Assembly (NCBI GenBank): GCA_033065855.1
Contig: JAVXUO010000539.1
Location: 1-64,000, forward strand
DNA: 64,000 nt
From: Escallonia rubra
Lineage: Eukaryota; Streptophyta; Magnoliopsida; Escalloniales; Escalloniaceae
Reading direction: 5' to 3'
Below the pieces are notes generated by a model. The model was not told the DNA's origin and made no database searches. It was given only the letters and a program-made list of their open reading frames with translations. Below, piece by piece: positions 11,490-24,400 of this stretch. Position numbers and translations under genes: made by a program. Every line of letters starts with the position of its first letter. Within the stretch, counting starts at the first letter, position 1.

Positions 11490-13710
11490 TTGATACAATC
11501 TCATGGAAGAGAGTTCTTTAACCCTCCAAATGAAGACTTATCACATGAAAACTTGTGCTTCTTCCACTTTCCTCCCAGGACTTGTAGTCACCGTAAGAGT
11601 TTGAAATTCCTAAACTCCCCGTTTTGCAATCTTCGCCTGTTGGATAACAGCTGAATTCCGGCTTCATCCTGATGGGCTTATTGGGCCACCTCTTACCTTA
11701 TGCTTTAAGTGAAATTAGTCCTCGATTTTGCCTGTAGACCCTCGAGCACAGTTTGGAATAACAAAGTTCAGTTGGCATTCTGGTCTACATACCGATGCTT
11801 GGTTGTTTACTGATGGAGGTTTTTAAAGTCCTGCACATCGACACATCACCATATATCTGGAACGGTAGCCATACTCTGACGGAGAATCAACCTTTGGCTG
11901 CACAGAGATGAAGATATCCAAAGTAAGATGGAAGATTTTCTACCAATGTGATTGGAAGGCACATCTCAAATAAAACTCTTTTGTCCAAGGCTGTCTACAC
12001 TTGGGGTTGTTAAGATGGCAGCAACAAATGCTTTAAAATTATGGCTATCAATATGAAACATCATGAAAAACATGGGAAAAAAATGTGTCAGGGTTCATAA
12101 CGTACTAGGGTACTGTCATGTATATTTCTTTTTGTGTCTTAGCAGCTAGTGTAGTTGTCAGGTACTCTCCAACTTCTTGCACAACTATAAGTTCAAATCC
12201 AATCCAGCAAAAGTTAATGAAACAAAGCAAATTGCAGGTTGTGAGATATGAACTAATATTGTCTAACTCAATAAATATTAAGCACTAGTAAACCCAAATG
12301 TTAATGCACTCATTTTAAAGTGCTATGTACATTTCCTTTGATGTATACTGAACCTACTTCCTATAAATTCCATCATCACTGGTGTGTTCCAGAAAGTTGT
12401 TTCTTCATTGATAATCCAGGTGCACTCAAATCGTAAGCCAGAAGAAAGCTAAATGTGAACCACTTACATGTCGACCGTAAGTCGTTTCAGTTTTTCTTTT
12501 CATATTTGTTTTTTATAGGAAAGACAGTTAAAAATTTAGTAATAGGGTGGTGTAATAGTCAATAATGGAGAATTTTTTCTAAGAAGATTTACTAAAAGCA
12601 TGTAGGCTCTCAAGCACCAAACTTGTACATGCTTGTTAACTGTGTTACGTAATACTTGCAATATAACAAGAGCCAAAACAGAATTGAGAATTGTGCATCA
12701 TAAAGACTTCATACCACATAATTGCATAATTTATGTCACTTGCCATGCGTTCTGAAGTAGCTCAACTTCATGAACACTTGGTCTAGATAAATCAGCACCC
12801 TCCAGGAATGTAGGTTACAATATGTGTGGCACTGCTCACCTGTTTCTATGTAACCAAAAATAATCTCTTTGCAGTTAACACTGCCCTGGGCCTACAGGCA
12901 GAGATCTTCATCCATCTCTCTCTAATCATCCACACAATGATTAGAGAACTGGTTTACCAAATTGATATGTCCTGCACAAGCTAAATGATATGTTCAGGTT
13001 GTTAAAGCTTCTAAACCACATTTTATTTGATCTAAAAACTCCATACCATTTTAACATCAAACAGGGTAATAAAAAAACACCCATGAACCTAACTTCGACA
13101 TGATGCATACGAGAAAAAGTTGTAATCTTTAAGTCGTAGGGATACAAAGCAAGAAAATATCTAAGCAAACCTAAAGAAAGTGATTTTCCAAGCAGGTAGC
13201 AATTTAAGCAGGTATTTCACACATTTAGGGCTCTCTAAACACTCCATATTGCAAGGTCTCGGACTATACAGGGAAATCTAATCAATTTCCAGTATACTAA
13301 ACTTAGAGTTCTTCAAACAATGTGTAGCATTTCCACTGTAAAATATTAGAATAAAAAAGGGTGAGAAGGGCATAAACACGCTACCTGAAAAATTTGCAGA
13401 ATGTGCATGTGGCCACTGGATTATTGGCCCAATCTAACAGCTTTTTAAGCCGCCATTTGTAAGATTGCTAAATGATCCCCGAGTTTCCTTTCCTGATCCT
13501 CTTGATTCTGCTTGCCATACCATAATGGAACAGCAGAAAGAATGCAACGAAAGGTAACCAAGTGCAATCATCAAGATAAGCCAGATTCATCTATTAGTTT
13601 AGCAGGAAGCCCCCCGTAAATTAAAGAATCTACAGGACACTCTTGATAATCTTCTAGCAGGAAATGATCTTGGCAAGCATAGAGACGTTTCAGCTTGCAA
13701 ATGGTGCCAG
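11490..13710. other. Stretch without a recognised gene, downstream of the DYW PPR gene
   Basis: No coding region is recognised. It lies on the 3' side of the minus-strand PPR gene that ends at 13711, so the part nearest that gene probably includes its 3' untranslated region. No structured RNA or clear repeat was found by eye. Confidence 0.4.
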
Positions 13711-15492
13711 TCACCAGTAATCCACACAAGAACAAGATCCATCTCTAAAGTGGTGAAAGCGAAGTTTATCTCGAACAATAATTTCTCTGTTGGAAACAAC
13801 TGAAATGTACTTTATAGCTGTGTGACAGTCCTCACACATACGAAGGTTCTTCACAATCCTTATAGCCAATCCATGACTTGTTCTTAACAGCCCAAATGCT
13901 ATTGCAAGCTTTTCACTGTGGTATCTTAGGGCATACTCCCTCTCCTCGTCCTCCAACTCATGCATCACTGACTCGGATGTTGGTACATAACCTATAGCCC
14001 TACACCTTTGCATTAATTCATCTAAGTACTGGTAGATCTTATTGGTTTCAGGGTGGGATTTGTCGCCCATGCTAAACATAAACATCTTTTGGTCAATCTC
14101 TATAGTGCTATAACCAACTTGTTTCTTTAGTCCTTTTTGAATCATCGCGTTTCTGACCATTTCTACTCTGTCCATCCGGCCTGCCATTGCATATATATTC
14201 GAGAGCAAAACATAATGGCCGGGATTATCAGGCTCGGCAGCTAAAAGGTTCTCAGCTACTTGTACTCCGAGATCAACATTCTTGTGCATCTTACAAGCCC
14301 CAAGCAATGCAGTCCAAGCGGCTGTTGCTGGCTTGAAAGACTTCATATCTTTGACGTATTGAATTGCTTCAAAGAGCAATCCAGCACGCCCAAGCATATC
14401 AACCATGCAAACGTGATGCTCCACTCCAGGAACTATGGCATATTCCTGGGTCATGCTAGCAAATGCCACGTGGCCTTCTGAGACTAGCCCAGCATGGGCA
14501 CATGCCGATAGCACAGCAATAAATGTCACGTCATTGGGAGGTGGCCCACCCGTTTTCATCATATGAAAAATGTCAATAGCTTCCCTACCATAACCGTGCA
14601 TCCCATAAGCAGAAATCATAGCTGTCCACGCCACAACATTCCTTCCATCCATCCAATCAAAAATTTCCCGTGCTTTCCTCACGTTTCCGCACCTAGCATA
14701 CATATTAATAAAAGCAGTACCGAGAACCACATTCACATCAATCCCCTTATTTTCAACATACTCATGCACCCAACAACCCAACCCAAAAGCCCCCAACTGA
14801 GAACAAGCAGATAGCACACTCACAAATGTTGCCGAATCGAACTCAAATCCGAGATCCCTCATCATATTAAACAACCCAATAGCCTCCTCAGCCAACCCAT
14901 TCTGCTCGTACCCCGAAATCATCGAATTCCACGCAACCACTGTTCTCTCGGGCATTTCATCAAACATCTTCCTGGCAACATCCAGCTCCCCACATTTAGC
15001 ATAAAAGCTAACCAAACCAGCCTGAACATATACATCCAAACCAAACCCACTAACAAAAGCATGGGTGTGTAAGTTCCTACCAAGTCTCAAAGAAGATAAA
15101 CCAGCACAAGCCTTGATCACAGAGGTGTAAGTGTAGCTGGAAGGGTGTGTGGAGGTTAAAAGCATTTGCTGATAAAAGAGGAGGGTGTCGAGGGGGAAGC
15201 GGGACTTGGTGGTGGCGTTGATGAGAGAGCTGAAGAGAAAAGGGTCGGGTCTGGGGATGGAGAAGAAGATGTGGCGGGTATAGAGGATTGACCCGGATGC
15301 ACAGGCTAGTGTGAGAAGTTTTGTGAGGTGCGGGAGCGAGTGTTGCAGGCCGGATAGGATGAGCTGGGCGTGGACTTGTTGGAGGGGTTTGAGGCGTGGA
15401 CCGGCGCGGCTGAGGAGGGTTTGGTAGTCTAATGTGAGGTGGAGGTGGATGGAGGAGCTGCCTGGCAGGCATGAAAAGAAATAAGTGACCCA
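13711..15492 (-). CDS. PLS-class PPR protein with DYW domain; start disrupted or missing
   Basis: From its first in-frame ATG (15165) the frame gives 484 residues of PLS-type PPR repeats (FDEMPERTVVAWNSMISGYE, VVAWTAMISAYGMHGYGREA, DVTFIAVLSACAHAGLV), then E motifs and a complete C-terminal DYW domain. The deaminase-type residues are present: HSEKLA near residue 416, CEDCH near 444, and the end HHFRDGSCSCVDYW. DYW proteins edit cytidines in organelle RNA. Homology continues in frame upstream of 15165 (DYQTLLSRAGPRLKPLQQVH, then SLPHLTKLLTLACASG) to about 15430. That stretch holds no ATG, and a stop lies at 15493-15495. An ATG at 15493 sits in another frame, so a one-base shift in the CT-rich region 15430-15480, or an assembly error, probably broke the start. 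From memory the closest relative is Arabidopsis At2g33760. A shortened protein from 15165 would lack the first repeats and any targeting peptide. Confidence 0.85.
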   Translation of the reverse strand, partial: WVTYFFSCLPGSSSIHLHLTLDYQTLLSRAGPRLKPLQQVHAQLILSGLQHSLPHLTKLLTLACASGSILYTRHIFFSIPRPDPFLFSSLINATTKSRFPLDTLLFYQQMLLTSTHPSSYTYTSVIKACAGLSSLRLGRNLHTHAFVSGFGLDVYVQAGLVSFYAKCGELDVARKMFDEMPERTVVAWNSMISGYEQNGLAEEAIGLFNMMRDLGFEFDSATFVSVLSACSQLGAFGLGCWVHEYVENKGIDVNVVLGTAFINMYARCGNVRKAREIFDWMDGRNVVAWTAMISAYGMHGYGREAIDIFHMMKTGGPPPNDVTFIAVLSACAHAGLVSEGHVAFASMTQEYAIVPGVEHHVCMVDMLGRAGLLFEAIQYVKDMKSFKPATAAWTALLGACKMHKNVDLGVQVAENLLAAEPDNPGHYVLLSNIYAMAGRMDRVEMVRNAMIQKGLKKQVGYSTIEIDQKMFMFSMGDKSHPETNKIYQYLDELMQRCRAIGYVPTSESVMHELEDEEREYALRYHSEKLAIAFGLLRTSHGLAIRIVKNLRMCEDCHTAIKYISVVSNREIIVRDKLRFHHFRDGSCSCVDYW

Positions 15493-15499
15493 TCAAGGG

Positions 15500-16940
15500 A
15501 AGACGTTCGAGGTAATTGTCTATATTTCACTCGTGATGCAAAGCAAGTGATGCTAAGAAAGTGGTTCCGTGACATGTAAAATCTTGCGGCGAGACGTAGC
15601 AAGAGCGGAGCTAGGGATGCCGCCTAAAATTGTGCGAGCAAGATTGGAGCAAGGGACGGAAACGGGGCAACTCATGCCAAGGCTTGATGATTGATTGCGC
15701 TGCGAATGGCGAAAGCGCAGAGCGAGTACCGGCACGGCGCTCCAAATTTGATGTTTAAGGTCCAATTCCAAGAAGTTACCAACAAAATTCTCTCTCTCTC
15801 TCTCTGTAGTTTTTGTAAGCTCTGAGAGATTTTATAGCAAGAAGGCGAAGTATCAAGTGCTTTGCAAATGTGCTCTCAAGTGCTCTGTAGGTAGCCGAGG
15901 ATAACCTGTTTTCTAGTGTTTCGTTGTACTGACTAACCTAACCGGCACGCCTTCATTCTGTCTACTCGGCTGGTTTGTCTCACAGAGGACCGGCGTGATA
16001 GAGTAAGCAATGGATCCCAACGTCCATCTGTCGAGCAGACTGTTTATAGACTTGCTCCCCTCCCGAAGTCACCCAAATGTCAACATTCATAGAGATGCCG
16101 GTGAGTGTGAATGTGACGCCGGTGTGAAAGGATCGCTTCCCCTAGTGTCCTTAGCGTCACACAAAGTCACTAGAAGCGTGGAGTGCGGTCATTTTGCCCA
16201 AAAGCTCGAGCGGATCCTCCAGAAAATGGGTTGTAACGTGTTCCACCATCAAGGTTTGTGAGTTTGTCATTGGCCTTAGAATGCCCTGCACATGAACTCA
16301 TATGGTACCAATTGACTAGTTTTTATTTTTTTTACCGGAAGCATTGCCCTAAGGTGGGGCTATAAGCGTAGGTCGTTACAGATTTTTGTATGTGCATCTC
16401 TAAAATGCGACCTTCAAGATCAACTCTTACCTATAAGATGGGTCACAAATTCATTGCCCCCACGAGGGTGTTATTTGATCAAACTCAAAATTTGTGAATT
16501 TTGCAGTTCAAGAAAAAATTCATTAAAAGGATGAAGGCTGCAGCACTTTTCAGCACAAAAATAAGCCGGCACCAAAGTCAAACACTTTGTAGTAAGTGAC
16601 ACATTTGCAAATTGTAGATTCACAAATATAGACATAAAATGTATAGAAATTGATGGGCGTAGATAAACCTCTTCCCCTGCAACATAAGTAATCAAAAGTC
16701 AGAGGATTGACTAATTACAATGAGTTTAACTGCATATAGTAAATGACCACCAAAGATTACTGCGAGTGGCATCTTGCCTCATTCATTAACAGCTGATTCT
16801 GATGTATGCTTAGTGAAAGTTAACAAAAGAACATATGAGTTTATAGCTTATCTCATGCCTTTTTAACCACAAAACTATTCCCAGAGGTTTCATATGGTGG
16901 CAATAATTTTACGAAACTTATGTTCTCGGTCAATTATTTG
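15500..16940. other. Stretch without a recognised gene, upstream of the DYW PPR gene
   Basis: The part next to 15500 should include the promoter and 5' region of the minus-strand PPR gene; a short CT microsatellite lies near 15790-15805. Frames at 15553-15771 (-) and 16010-16261 (+) have no recognised motif. The stretch 15900-16260 is more GC-rich than its surroundings and may be old repeat DNA. Confidence 0.35.
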
Positions 16941-16942
16941 AA

Positions 16943-17971
16943 GAGATAATATCACGTGTATCCTCGAGTTGAAGGGGTGATAAGAAAGTACCCATTATTA
17001 GCGTAATATCACTCGTAGCACTTTATCAAAAGGTAAGAAGAAAGATTGCCTTTATTATGTGAAAAGAGAGAATTGCCCATCCAAATATTATTGTCACTAT
17101 CTCCCTCGGCCGTTTTTTTCTCGTTCTCATCCTTTTTCTTCCCCATTATTTCATCATCGTCATAACCATCACCACCTATGGCATACTAACCTTCAACCCA
17201 CCACTACCCACAAACCCACAACCCACCTATGACCACTTAACCTCCCAACCCACAAACCCTGTCAGCGCCACAACTCACTGCCCATAACAACCCACAGAGC
17301 ACAAAATCTCTGCACATTTTCGCTACATCTCTTTCCATCACCGCCACCATTGCCCATCATCTCACGTACACATACTACCACCACATGAAAATCACCGGTC
17401 TAGATTTTTCAATGAACCCATCAAAATCACCCCAAACACGTGCATTCCAATCGCACACATAAGAACAAGTAAAATGAGAACCAAAACCACTGTAAGCAAC
17501 CCAATCAAGCTCCATGTGCATATCATTCCTTTCACCATCAGTTCAGATCCACATCTATAAAAGCACATATCAGCAAGCGCACAGGCTCGTGTACTTAAGC
17601 ACACAGATATGCACGTGCCCACAAGCACACCCTCGTACATAAAAGCACCCTCACACCAAAAAACACACACATCTAATGTGTGTATGAACAATACGTATAT
17701 GTGCGCGCTTGCGTGTGGAAGAGTAGAAGAAAGTAAATGGAAGATTGGGACGTGGGCAATACATAGAAAAAACTTTATACGTATGTGAGGAGTTCAAAAT
17801 ACTATTTTTAACATATAAAATTGCGGCGTGGCCAAAACTGTTGTTTAGTGTCATTGAACCCTAACATAGTCATGTGATACATATGTCTTTTCACATTTTA
17901 GATACGGGTGTCTATTTTGTCAAAATACATAGTTGATTGTATTACCACTAAACTTGAGGATAAAAAGTGAT
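16943..17971. mobile_element. Possible MULE-like element with degraded ends
   Basis: The sequence GATAATATCACGTGTATCCT near 16943 resembles the inverted right side near 17971 (ACTTGAGGATAAAAAGTGAT), sharing TATCAC, TATCCTC and AGTT blocks. Between them are C-rich, CCACC-rich filler (17160-17400) and TG/CA-rich DNA, as in the firmer MULEs of this window. I could not find a convincing 9-bp target duplication, so ends and class are tentative. Confidence 0.4.
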
Positions 17972-18207
17972 ACTTTTAAAATATCACTTTATCCAAACAA
18001 AATACTTTACCATAACAAATTTTTTTTTTTTTGGGTAAATGTGATCCTTTGGATATGTATCTAATCTTTTAATTTTTTTTTTTTTTGATTCCTTGAACAA
18101 ATTTTATTCCCGTTCCGGATGGTATCAAGGGACTATTATGCAAGGATATCTACCTGTTTCTCTAGGAAAACGTATGTCTCTAGAAAATATTTAAAGTTGA
18201 ATTCTTT

Positions 18208-18230
18208 TATTATTATTATTATTATTATTT
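18208..18230. repeat. (TTA)n microsatellite
   Basis: About seven to eight consecutive ATT/TTA units, just left of the plastid-derived segment. Confidence 0.9.
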
Positions 18231-19546
18231 TGCCCTACACTTGGACCAACTTACCTCCGTGGCTTCTTGTATTTGAAGTGATTTAGGTATCAACACCAAT
18301 AATACTACTGTTAGGAACCATTATGGAAGAAGATCCAGATAAGATATGCAATTCCTCGGGAATGAAGAAAATTTGATCGATTTTCATTGGGATTTTGGCC
18401 TAAATTCTCTTTTTAACGATTGACTGCACTTCTATGGTCCATGTTTGACATTTTTGGAGCTCGCTGAGGTAAGGATCGTCAAAATAAACAAGAATAATAT
18501 CTCTAGAAAAAATGCCATTTAATATCTCATCGAGATAATGGAAGAGGGCATTAGTTCGTTTGCACTCTCTTGAATCGATTGGAGTGGAATGAATCTATTT
18601 CTTTGCATTTTTGCCACTCACCTAGAATTCGCATGGAGAAATCATTTATACATGAGATTACAATGACAACTACATATGATTCAATTAAATTCTTAATAAT
18701 CACAAACCATATCTTCTTTTTTTACCAAAAAATTTGTGTCTTGGTCCATCATTAGTTATTGACAGGATTAGAAATAAATATTCGCTTGATATGTAAGAGA
18801 ATGAGCCTTCATTTGATCTTGATCCTTTTGAATTGAAAGGGAGATTAGGTTGGATCTGCAAGGCTCTCCTCTTCATGTCCACTTATGACTTGTTTTTGGT
18901 AAGAGATCAACATAACCATATATAAGTTTAGGTGCATGATCTACAACGGCATTCCAGTGCATTTCTCCCTCTATTTTAGAAGAAATATGTTTCCGAACTT
19001 TCTCTTTAGAACACAAAATAGATGTTTCCGGTGCAAATCTTAGCAATCACTTGTTCAGATTCTACATACTAATCGTTTTGAACCAAAAGAAAACTTTTGG
19101 GTTGAATATTCACATTACGTAGATTATTTTCACTCTCAACATTTACATATCAGTCTATAGAACATAAAAAATCAGGATGTCAGTGACGTGTACGTGTTAG
19201 ATGAACCAAATCCTTATTAAATTTTAAAATTCCATTAGAAAGGGCTTCCACATAGTTTGCGGTAGCCCTTATGAGTACTCCACTAGTACGAGGAGTTCTT
19301 AATGTTAATTGAGTACCCGACTCTTTAACAAATTGACCTGCAAAAATATCTACAGCTTTTCCCAATTCAACCAAGTTACCGTGCGTAAGGCTATGACCAT
19401 AACATAAATAACATATCTGCAACGTACTTCTACAAGTAAAGGGAATTCGAATATTTTTGGCTTGTGCTAGGAAGGCGGTTATGAATGATTGACAAGTCCA
19501 ATTCAAAAATCTTGATATCTGGTAGTAATGTGTGTGTGTGTGTGTT

Positions 19547-19565
19547 GGGGGGGGGGGGGGGGGGG
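19547..19565. repeat. TG repeat followed by a run of 19 G
   Basis: A (TG)n run at about 19529-19545 leads into 19 consecutive G. It lies inside the rpoC2 pseudogene and is absent from the plastid gene as I know it, so it arose after transfer. Length may be unreliable in the assembly. Confidence 0.85.
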
Positions 19566-19926
19566 TATGCATTCGCTAAAACACGACCAATTAATGTTTG
19601 GATAAAAATTGATTTCGGGATCATCGCATTTCAAGGACTCCCAACAATCCGTCGAATGGTACCACAATTTGTTCAACGTACATCAATGTGCTGAACTACT
19701 TCAACAAGTCTGCCCATGAGATATCCAGCATCTGATGTTCGTAGAACAGTATTCATAGCACCACCACGGGTTCTGTTGTAGCAAGAAATTATATATTTTC
19801 TTGACGAGAGTACGCAAAGTGCTTTGAATGGGTAATCAATCATTTTGTCCTTGAGGATCTGACATTAATCTTTTTATACCTACTAATTGATGTACTTGAG
19901 ATGCATTTCCTCTAGCTCTAAAAAAA

Positions 19927-21083
19927 AGACCTTGTAAAGCCCCTAATTTTTCAGAGCGTTAATATCAAAGAAACAGAGTAAAGAAAAACTCAAAATTTTA
20001 AAAAAGGTCTTCCAAACAGGTTATTCCAAGCATCTAAAAAGAGAATCTCCAATTTACATAATTAAATGTCAAAAATAGGTCTAAACAATAATCTAATTCC
20101 CAATTTACTCCTACTTCCAAATCCAAATATTTTCTCTTATTATAATTTCTAAAAATAATCAAAAGTACTCTGAAATTAAACCGCTAACTATCAGTCATAT
20201 AGCTAACATTGTAATCCAATACCACCTACTGATCACCTGAAAGAAAAAATAATAAGTGAGCGAGCCAAATGCCCAGTAAGGTCGCTCAACGGACCAACAA
20301 AAAAGGATACAAAATGTCCGAGAAAACGAAATTGCGGACATACAAAATTTTTGAAGAAATAGATACACACGAGAATTTCAAAAACGCTAGAATATATTTT
20401 TGTACAGAGACACACACTAGAGAGCCATTCAGAAAAAAAGTTACACATGTCATCACTGACAAGTGATATTAGGTTCAGAAAATAAGATCGCGATCTCTAA
20501 CTCGTCCTGTTGAGTTAGCCCACATTCCAATCCACGTGAGTAAGTCAGAATCAAGAATGTCACATACACTGTGACATGGCACACAAAAAATTGGATTCAT
20601 TATATCCTATTAAAAAGGTTAAAAACCAACCAGTTGCCCATAGAATACGTATAAATGGGTGGAATCAATAAACAAAGACAAACGTTTACGTCATTATTGA
20701 GTGAATGGTTGCAACAGACCCCATACACGTACAAGACAAGAATTATTGCACAAGAAGCAACAAAGTAACGCAATCAGCAGCAACGGAAAAATAATAGACC
20801 GAAAGAAGCAAGTCAAATGCTTCCGATCCAGGATGTTAAAGACTAATCATCACTTTAGTCATTACCCAGTTAATTGATGGGAGAAAGTGTAAAAAGACAT
20901 GGCAAAATGGAGAGCCTGAATATACAAAATGCAAAGCATAAACAATTGGAGGCAAAGTGTGATGTACACGTGGGTAACCCATGGAGAAATTTAATTCTAC
21001 AACTTGAACTTGTAGACAAGTAATCACCCATTAACAAAAACAACGAATTTGTATTACAAATTTAAATATTCGGGATCTAAGAG
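19927..21083. other. Unidentified insertion of about 1.15 kb inside the rpoC2 pseudogene
   Basis: Plastid homology stops near 21083 and resumes near 19927 at what was contiguous rpoC2 sequence, so the DNA between is a later insertion. It is AT-rich, has no recognised protein and shows no inverted termini that I could see. Candidate terminal dinucleotides (TGTAAAGCCCC near 19933 and GTATTACA near 21058) would suit a solo LTR, but the flanking five bases (GACCT and AATTT) do not match. The class therefore stays open. Confidence 0.6.
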
Positions 21084-21469
21084 ACGTCAGATTGATTGGA
21101 TTAAAGGGGTCAGTCATCATAAAATCAGCAACATTTTATTGTCGTAAATATTCACTTGTAGCATACCATATCTCAATGGATTAACATAATCTTTGTGCCG
21201 CATGTGTATTCCCACAATGATGGTATCTTTTCCAAAATCAAACATTGTTGTTCAGCTTCTTGAAAGCCATTACTTGGAAGATATTGCTAAAAGATCATCT
21301 TTTTCTAAAGAAATGGATGTAGCAGTAGCTTGTTGGAAACGAAGAGTCTTTACTTGACCTAAGATACGTGATTGACGAATAGGTCGTTTCATGGTCGTAT
21401 CACTTTATTATAAAAGACAAGATTGGATTGTTCTGTCATAAGAAAATTCATATTCCACTAGGTAGGATT

Positions 21470-24400
21470 TGGTAATAAGTTTGGAAACTTTCTGTTCTCA
21501 ATCTCGATTCAGGTAGAAGTTCCAGATTTGTGGTCATGGTAAAACTGGAGAGACTTGAATTCCCGATTAGTCTTATAGAATTACTTAGCTTAGGTACCAT
21601 ATAAGTTTGTTTATAGAATTAACTAGGAACCATATGAAGAAGTCTAAGAAAACCCCTTGTATGGCTCAATGAAGAGAAATATGACCAACGATGGCTCAAA
21701 ATATGTATAGAAAATTTCCTTTTTATGCTCTTACTATTAAATAGTGACTATCTCATAATAGGTACCGAAGCTTCATACTGAACTTCGACTGGAGTTTCTC
21801 TTGCAGCATATAGTCACCATTAGAGCCACAACGGACTATCTAAATGAATTCGTTTATGTCAATAAGCTCCAATTGCTTCATAAGAATTGCAAACAAAAAA
21901 AATATATATATTCCCCTTCCGTACATGTATATTAATTATCGTCAAATCCTTTTGCTTTGATACTTTCTGCAGCTACATGGATGATACCTATTTATAGGAA
22001 TACCTCGACAATTTTCTCTTGTTAATATATAGAGTCCAATATATCTTGAGTTGGTAAGAGAATGGGATTCTCAATAACTAGAGACAAAAGATTCAAATGA
22101 GATAAAATAAACAAATAAACGTGCCTCCGCTTGAGCCTCTAAAGATAAAGACACATTATATCATTTGGTATCGCCAAAGTCGGCATTAAAACCCTTAAAA
22201 ATTAATGGGTGTAAACAAATAATACGCCCTTCTACTTAAACGAGTTGGAAGAATTGTATGCCTAATCTACACAGCAATATAGGATGTCCCTGCATAACTA
22301 AGTAAATCCCATATAACCGGTTCTTTTACTTGAATTTTACTCTTGGCAACTCTGATGTTTGAAGCAAGATATTGTCTTATTTGACCATGGATTACAAATG
22401 CCTGAGAAAGTTCTGTTGCAATTTCGTGAAGCAATCAATATTTGCCAAGTAGAATCCATTTAAATTTCCTCCTTTGCCTTAAATTACATCTGAAAATGAC
22501 TAGTAAGCTTTATTAATATCCCTCGTTGGTTGTCCGTGGATTCCATAATTATGAAGTGTATCCACGACTTCTTGTTCTAATTTCTCTTCAACATTACTTA
22601 TTATCCTGGCATAGATTTCCTTGTTGTTAACAATAGACAGATAAGAGTATTGTTTTGATAGATAACTTCGCTATAAAGTTGATAAATATCTAAACTCGTC
22701 AATTTACCACTATTTATCTCTGAATGATCTGTCTTAACTCAGGAGGAAGATTTGGCAATAGATACAAAACCATCCATTTTGTTTCTATATTTTTTTCCGA
22801 ATAAATTGCTTAGCTAATTTCATGCGTCTAACGAAAAATTCCTTTCTTTTTGGGGTAAATGCACTTTGCCCCCCCCCCCCCCCCCCCTCTACTTTAGGGC
22901 GGTTGCAATACGACCCCCTCTTCTAAAAAAAGTTGCATTAAACCTCCCTACACTCATCAAAACTGTGCAAAAATAACGATTTCCATCCAAGTTAACACCG
23001 TTTTTTAGCGGGAAATATTTGGAACCCAGAATCTGTAATTTTATGACGAAACTACCTTTTTGACCTAATAAAATACTACAGACTTGCAAAATATCACCCA
23101 AAAAACCCACAAATTTCATTTTACTCCATTTGCAAACCCTAGAAAATTTGCAAAAAGTGACCATTTTCATTTCAACTCATTTGCAAACCTTCCTTTTAAA
23201 GACCAACATAAAAAAAATTTAAAAACGAAAAGTTAAATTTTCAAAAATTCAGTGGGTATAACCCGAACCCATATTACCCGACCCGCGCTCACCCCTTTCA
23301 TCACAGCCATAGTCCGACCCAAACCCTACCCCGACCGACCCGACCCAACGTGCACTTCCAAATCCCTAATTTCCCCTTCCTCCCATAGAAAACCCTAATC
23401 TCTATCACCCTGCGCCGCCAACCCTGGCATCTCACACCGGCTGCCCCACTCTCCGTCGTCGACGACATCGACCCCCTCTCTCTTCCTTCCTCTTCTCTCC
23501 CCCGCCCTCCGCTGCCGCAACAGCCGAGCTCTCCGTTGGCAGCCCCCTCCCCCCCATCGGCGATGCCAACCCCCGCTGCTGTAACAACCCCGCTCCGTCG
23601 GTAGCCCCCCACCCCCTATTCTTTCCTCTTCTCTCCCCTCACCCCCCGCGGCCGCAACAGCCCCGCGCTCTGCCGACAGTCCCCTTCCTCCTGTCGGCGA
23701 CGCTAACCCCCATTTCTTCCTTCCTTTTCTTTCCCTTCGCCACCCGCGGCAGCAACAAGCCCGCGTCTCCGCCTTTCTTTGCTCTTCTCTCCATTCTCCC
23801 TTGACCCACCACAAGTGGCGCAAATTGTCTGAGAACGGATTTTCAATTCTGTTTAAAAGAAGGGTAGTTGTGACATTTCGACAAGCTCAGTTACGGCCAT
23901 TTATTTTTGCACAGTTTTGATGAGTGCATGGAGGTTTAGTGTAACTTTTTTTAGAAGAGGGGGTCATATTGCAACTGCCCTAAAGTAGAGGGGGGCAAAG
24001 TGCATTTACCCCTTTCTTTTTTCCAACTTTTCAATCTTCCCATTGATCTCCAGTGGGGCGTTCTTCACCACTTCTTTCCATTCTAACAATCAATAATCTA
24101 TAATAAGTCGTAAATCTAGATTGGCTAATTGTTCTTAAATAGCACCTACCCACTAGAAATCCCTCGTTTTTTCAAAATGTAATGAAGCCTTGGTAGTTAA
24201 AAAAGAGAAAAAAAAAAATAGAACGTTGTATCTCTAGGATTGGTCGAATGAACCTCCTAATCATAAGAGAGTTTTTTTTTTTCTGGGTATGAGCCTATCA
24301 AAAGATATTTTGGCATTAGATCCTATAGGATCAAACCATACTACCCCCCCTCCCCTTCTAAAAATCAAACATGAAAGGCTTCTTTTATCCGACGTAGGTA

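Larger units (their letters stand above)
18283..21439 (-). pseudogene. rpoC2: Plastid RNA polymerase subunit beta'' (rpoC2) pseudogene, 3' truncated
   Basis: The start codon position is 21439 ([14 protein letters not shown], close to the native MAERANLVFHNKVI). Recognisable blocks follow: [20 protein letters not shown] (about 21370-21300), [14 protein letters not shown] (about 19910), [10 protein letters not shown] (about 19185) and, near 18860-18780, KRRALQIQPNLPFNSKGSRS. A block matching native MVRNNSIVGVDT ends the homology near 18290. Small deletions (one of about 60 bases just after the start), stops and frameshifts abolish the gene. An unrelated insertion splits it at 19927-21083, between regions matching native TDPFNPVHIMSF and [12 protein letters not shown]. 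Confidence 0.9.

Noticed and set aside
19933-21058. Solo LTR bounded by TG...CA inside rpoC2
   Set aside because: The five flanking bases do not match (GACCT and AATTT) and the limits do not coincide with the breaks in plastid homology.
23301-23823. Gly/Arg-rich overlapping minus-strand frames
   Set aside because: Low-complexity filler of the MULE at 22852-24012, with no start context, splicing or domain.
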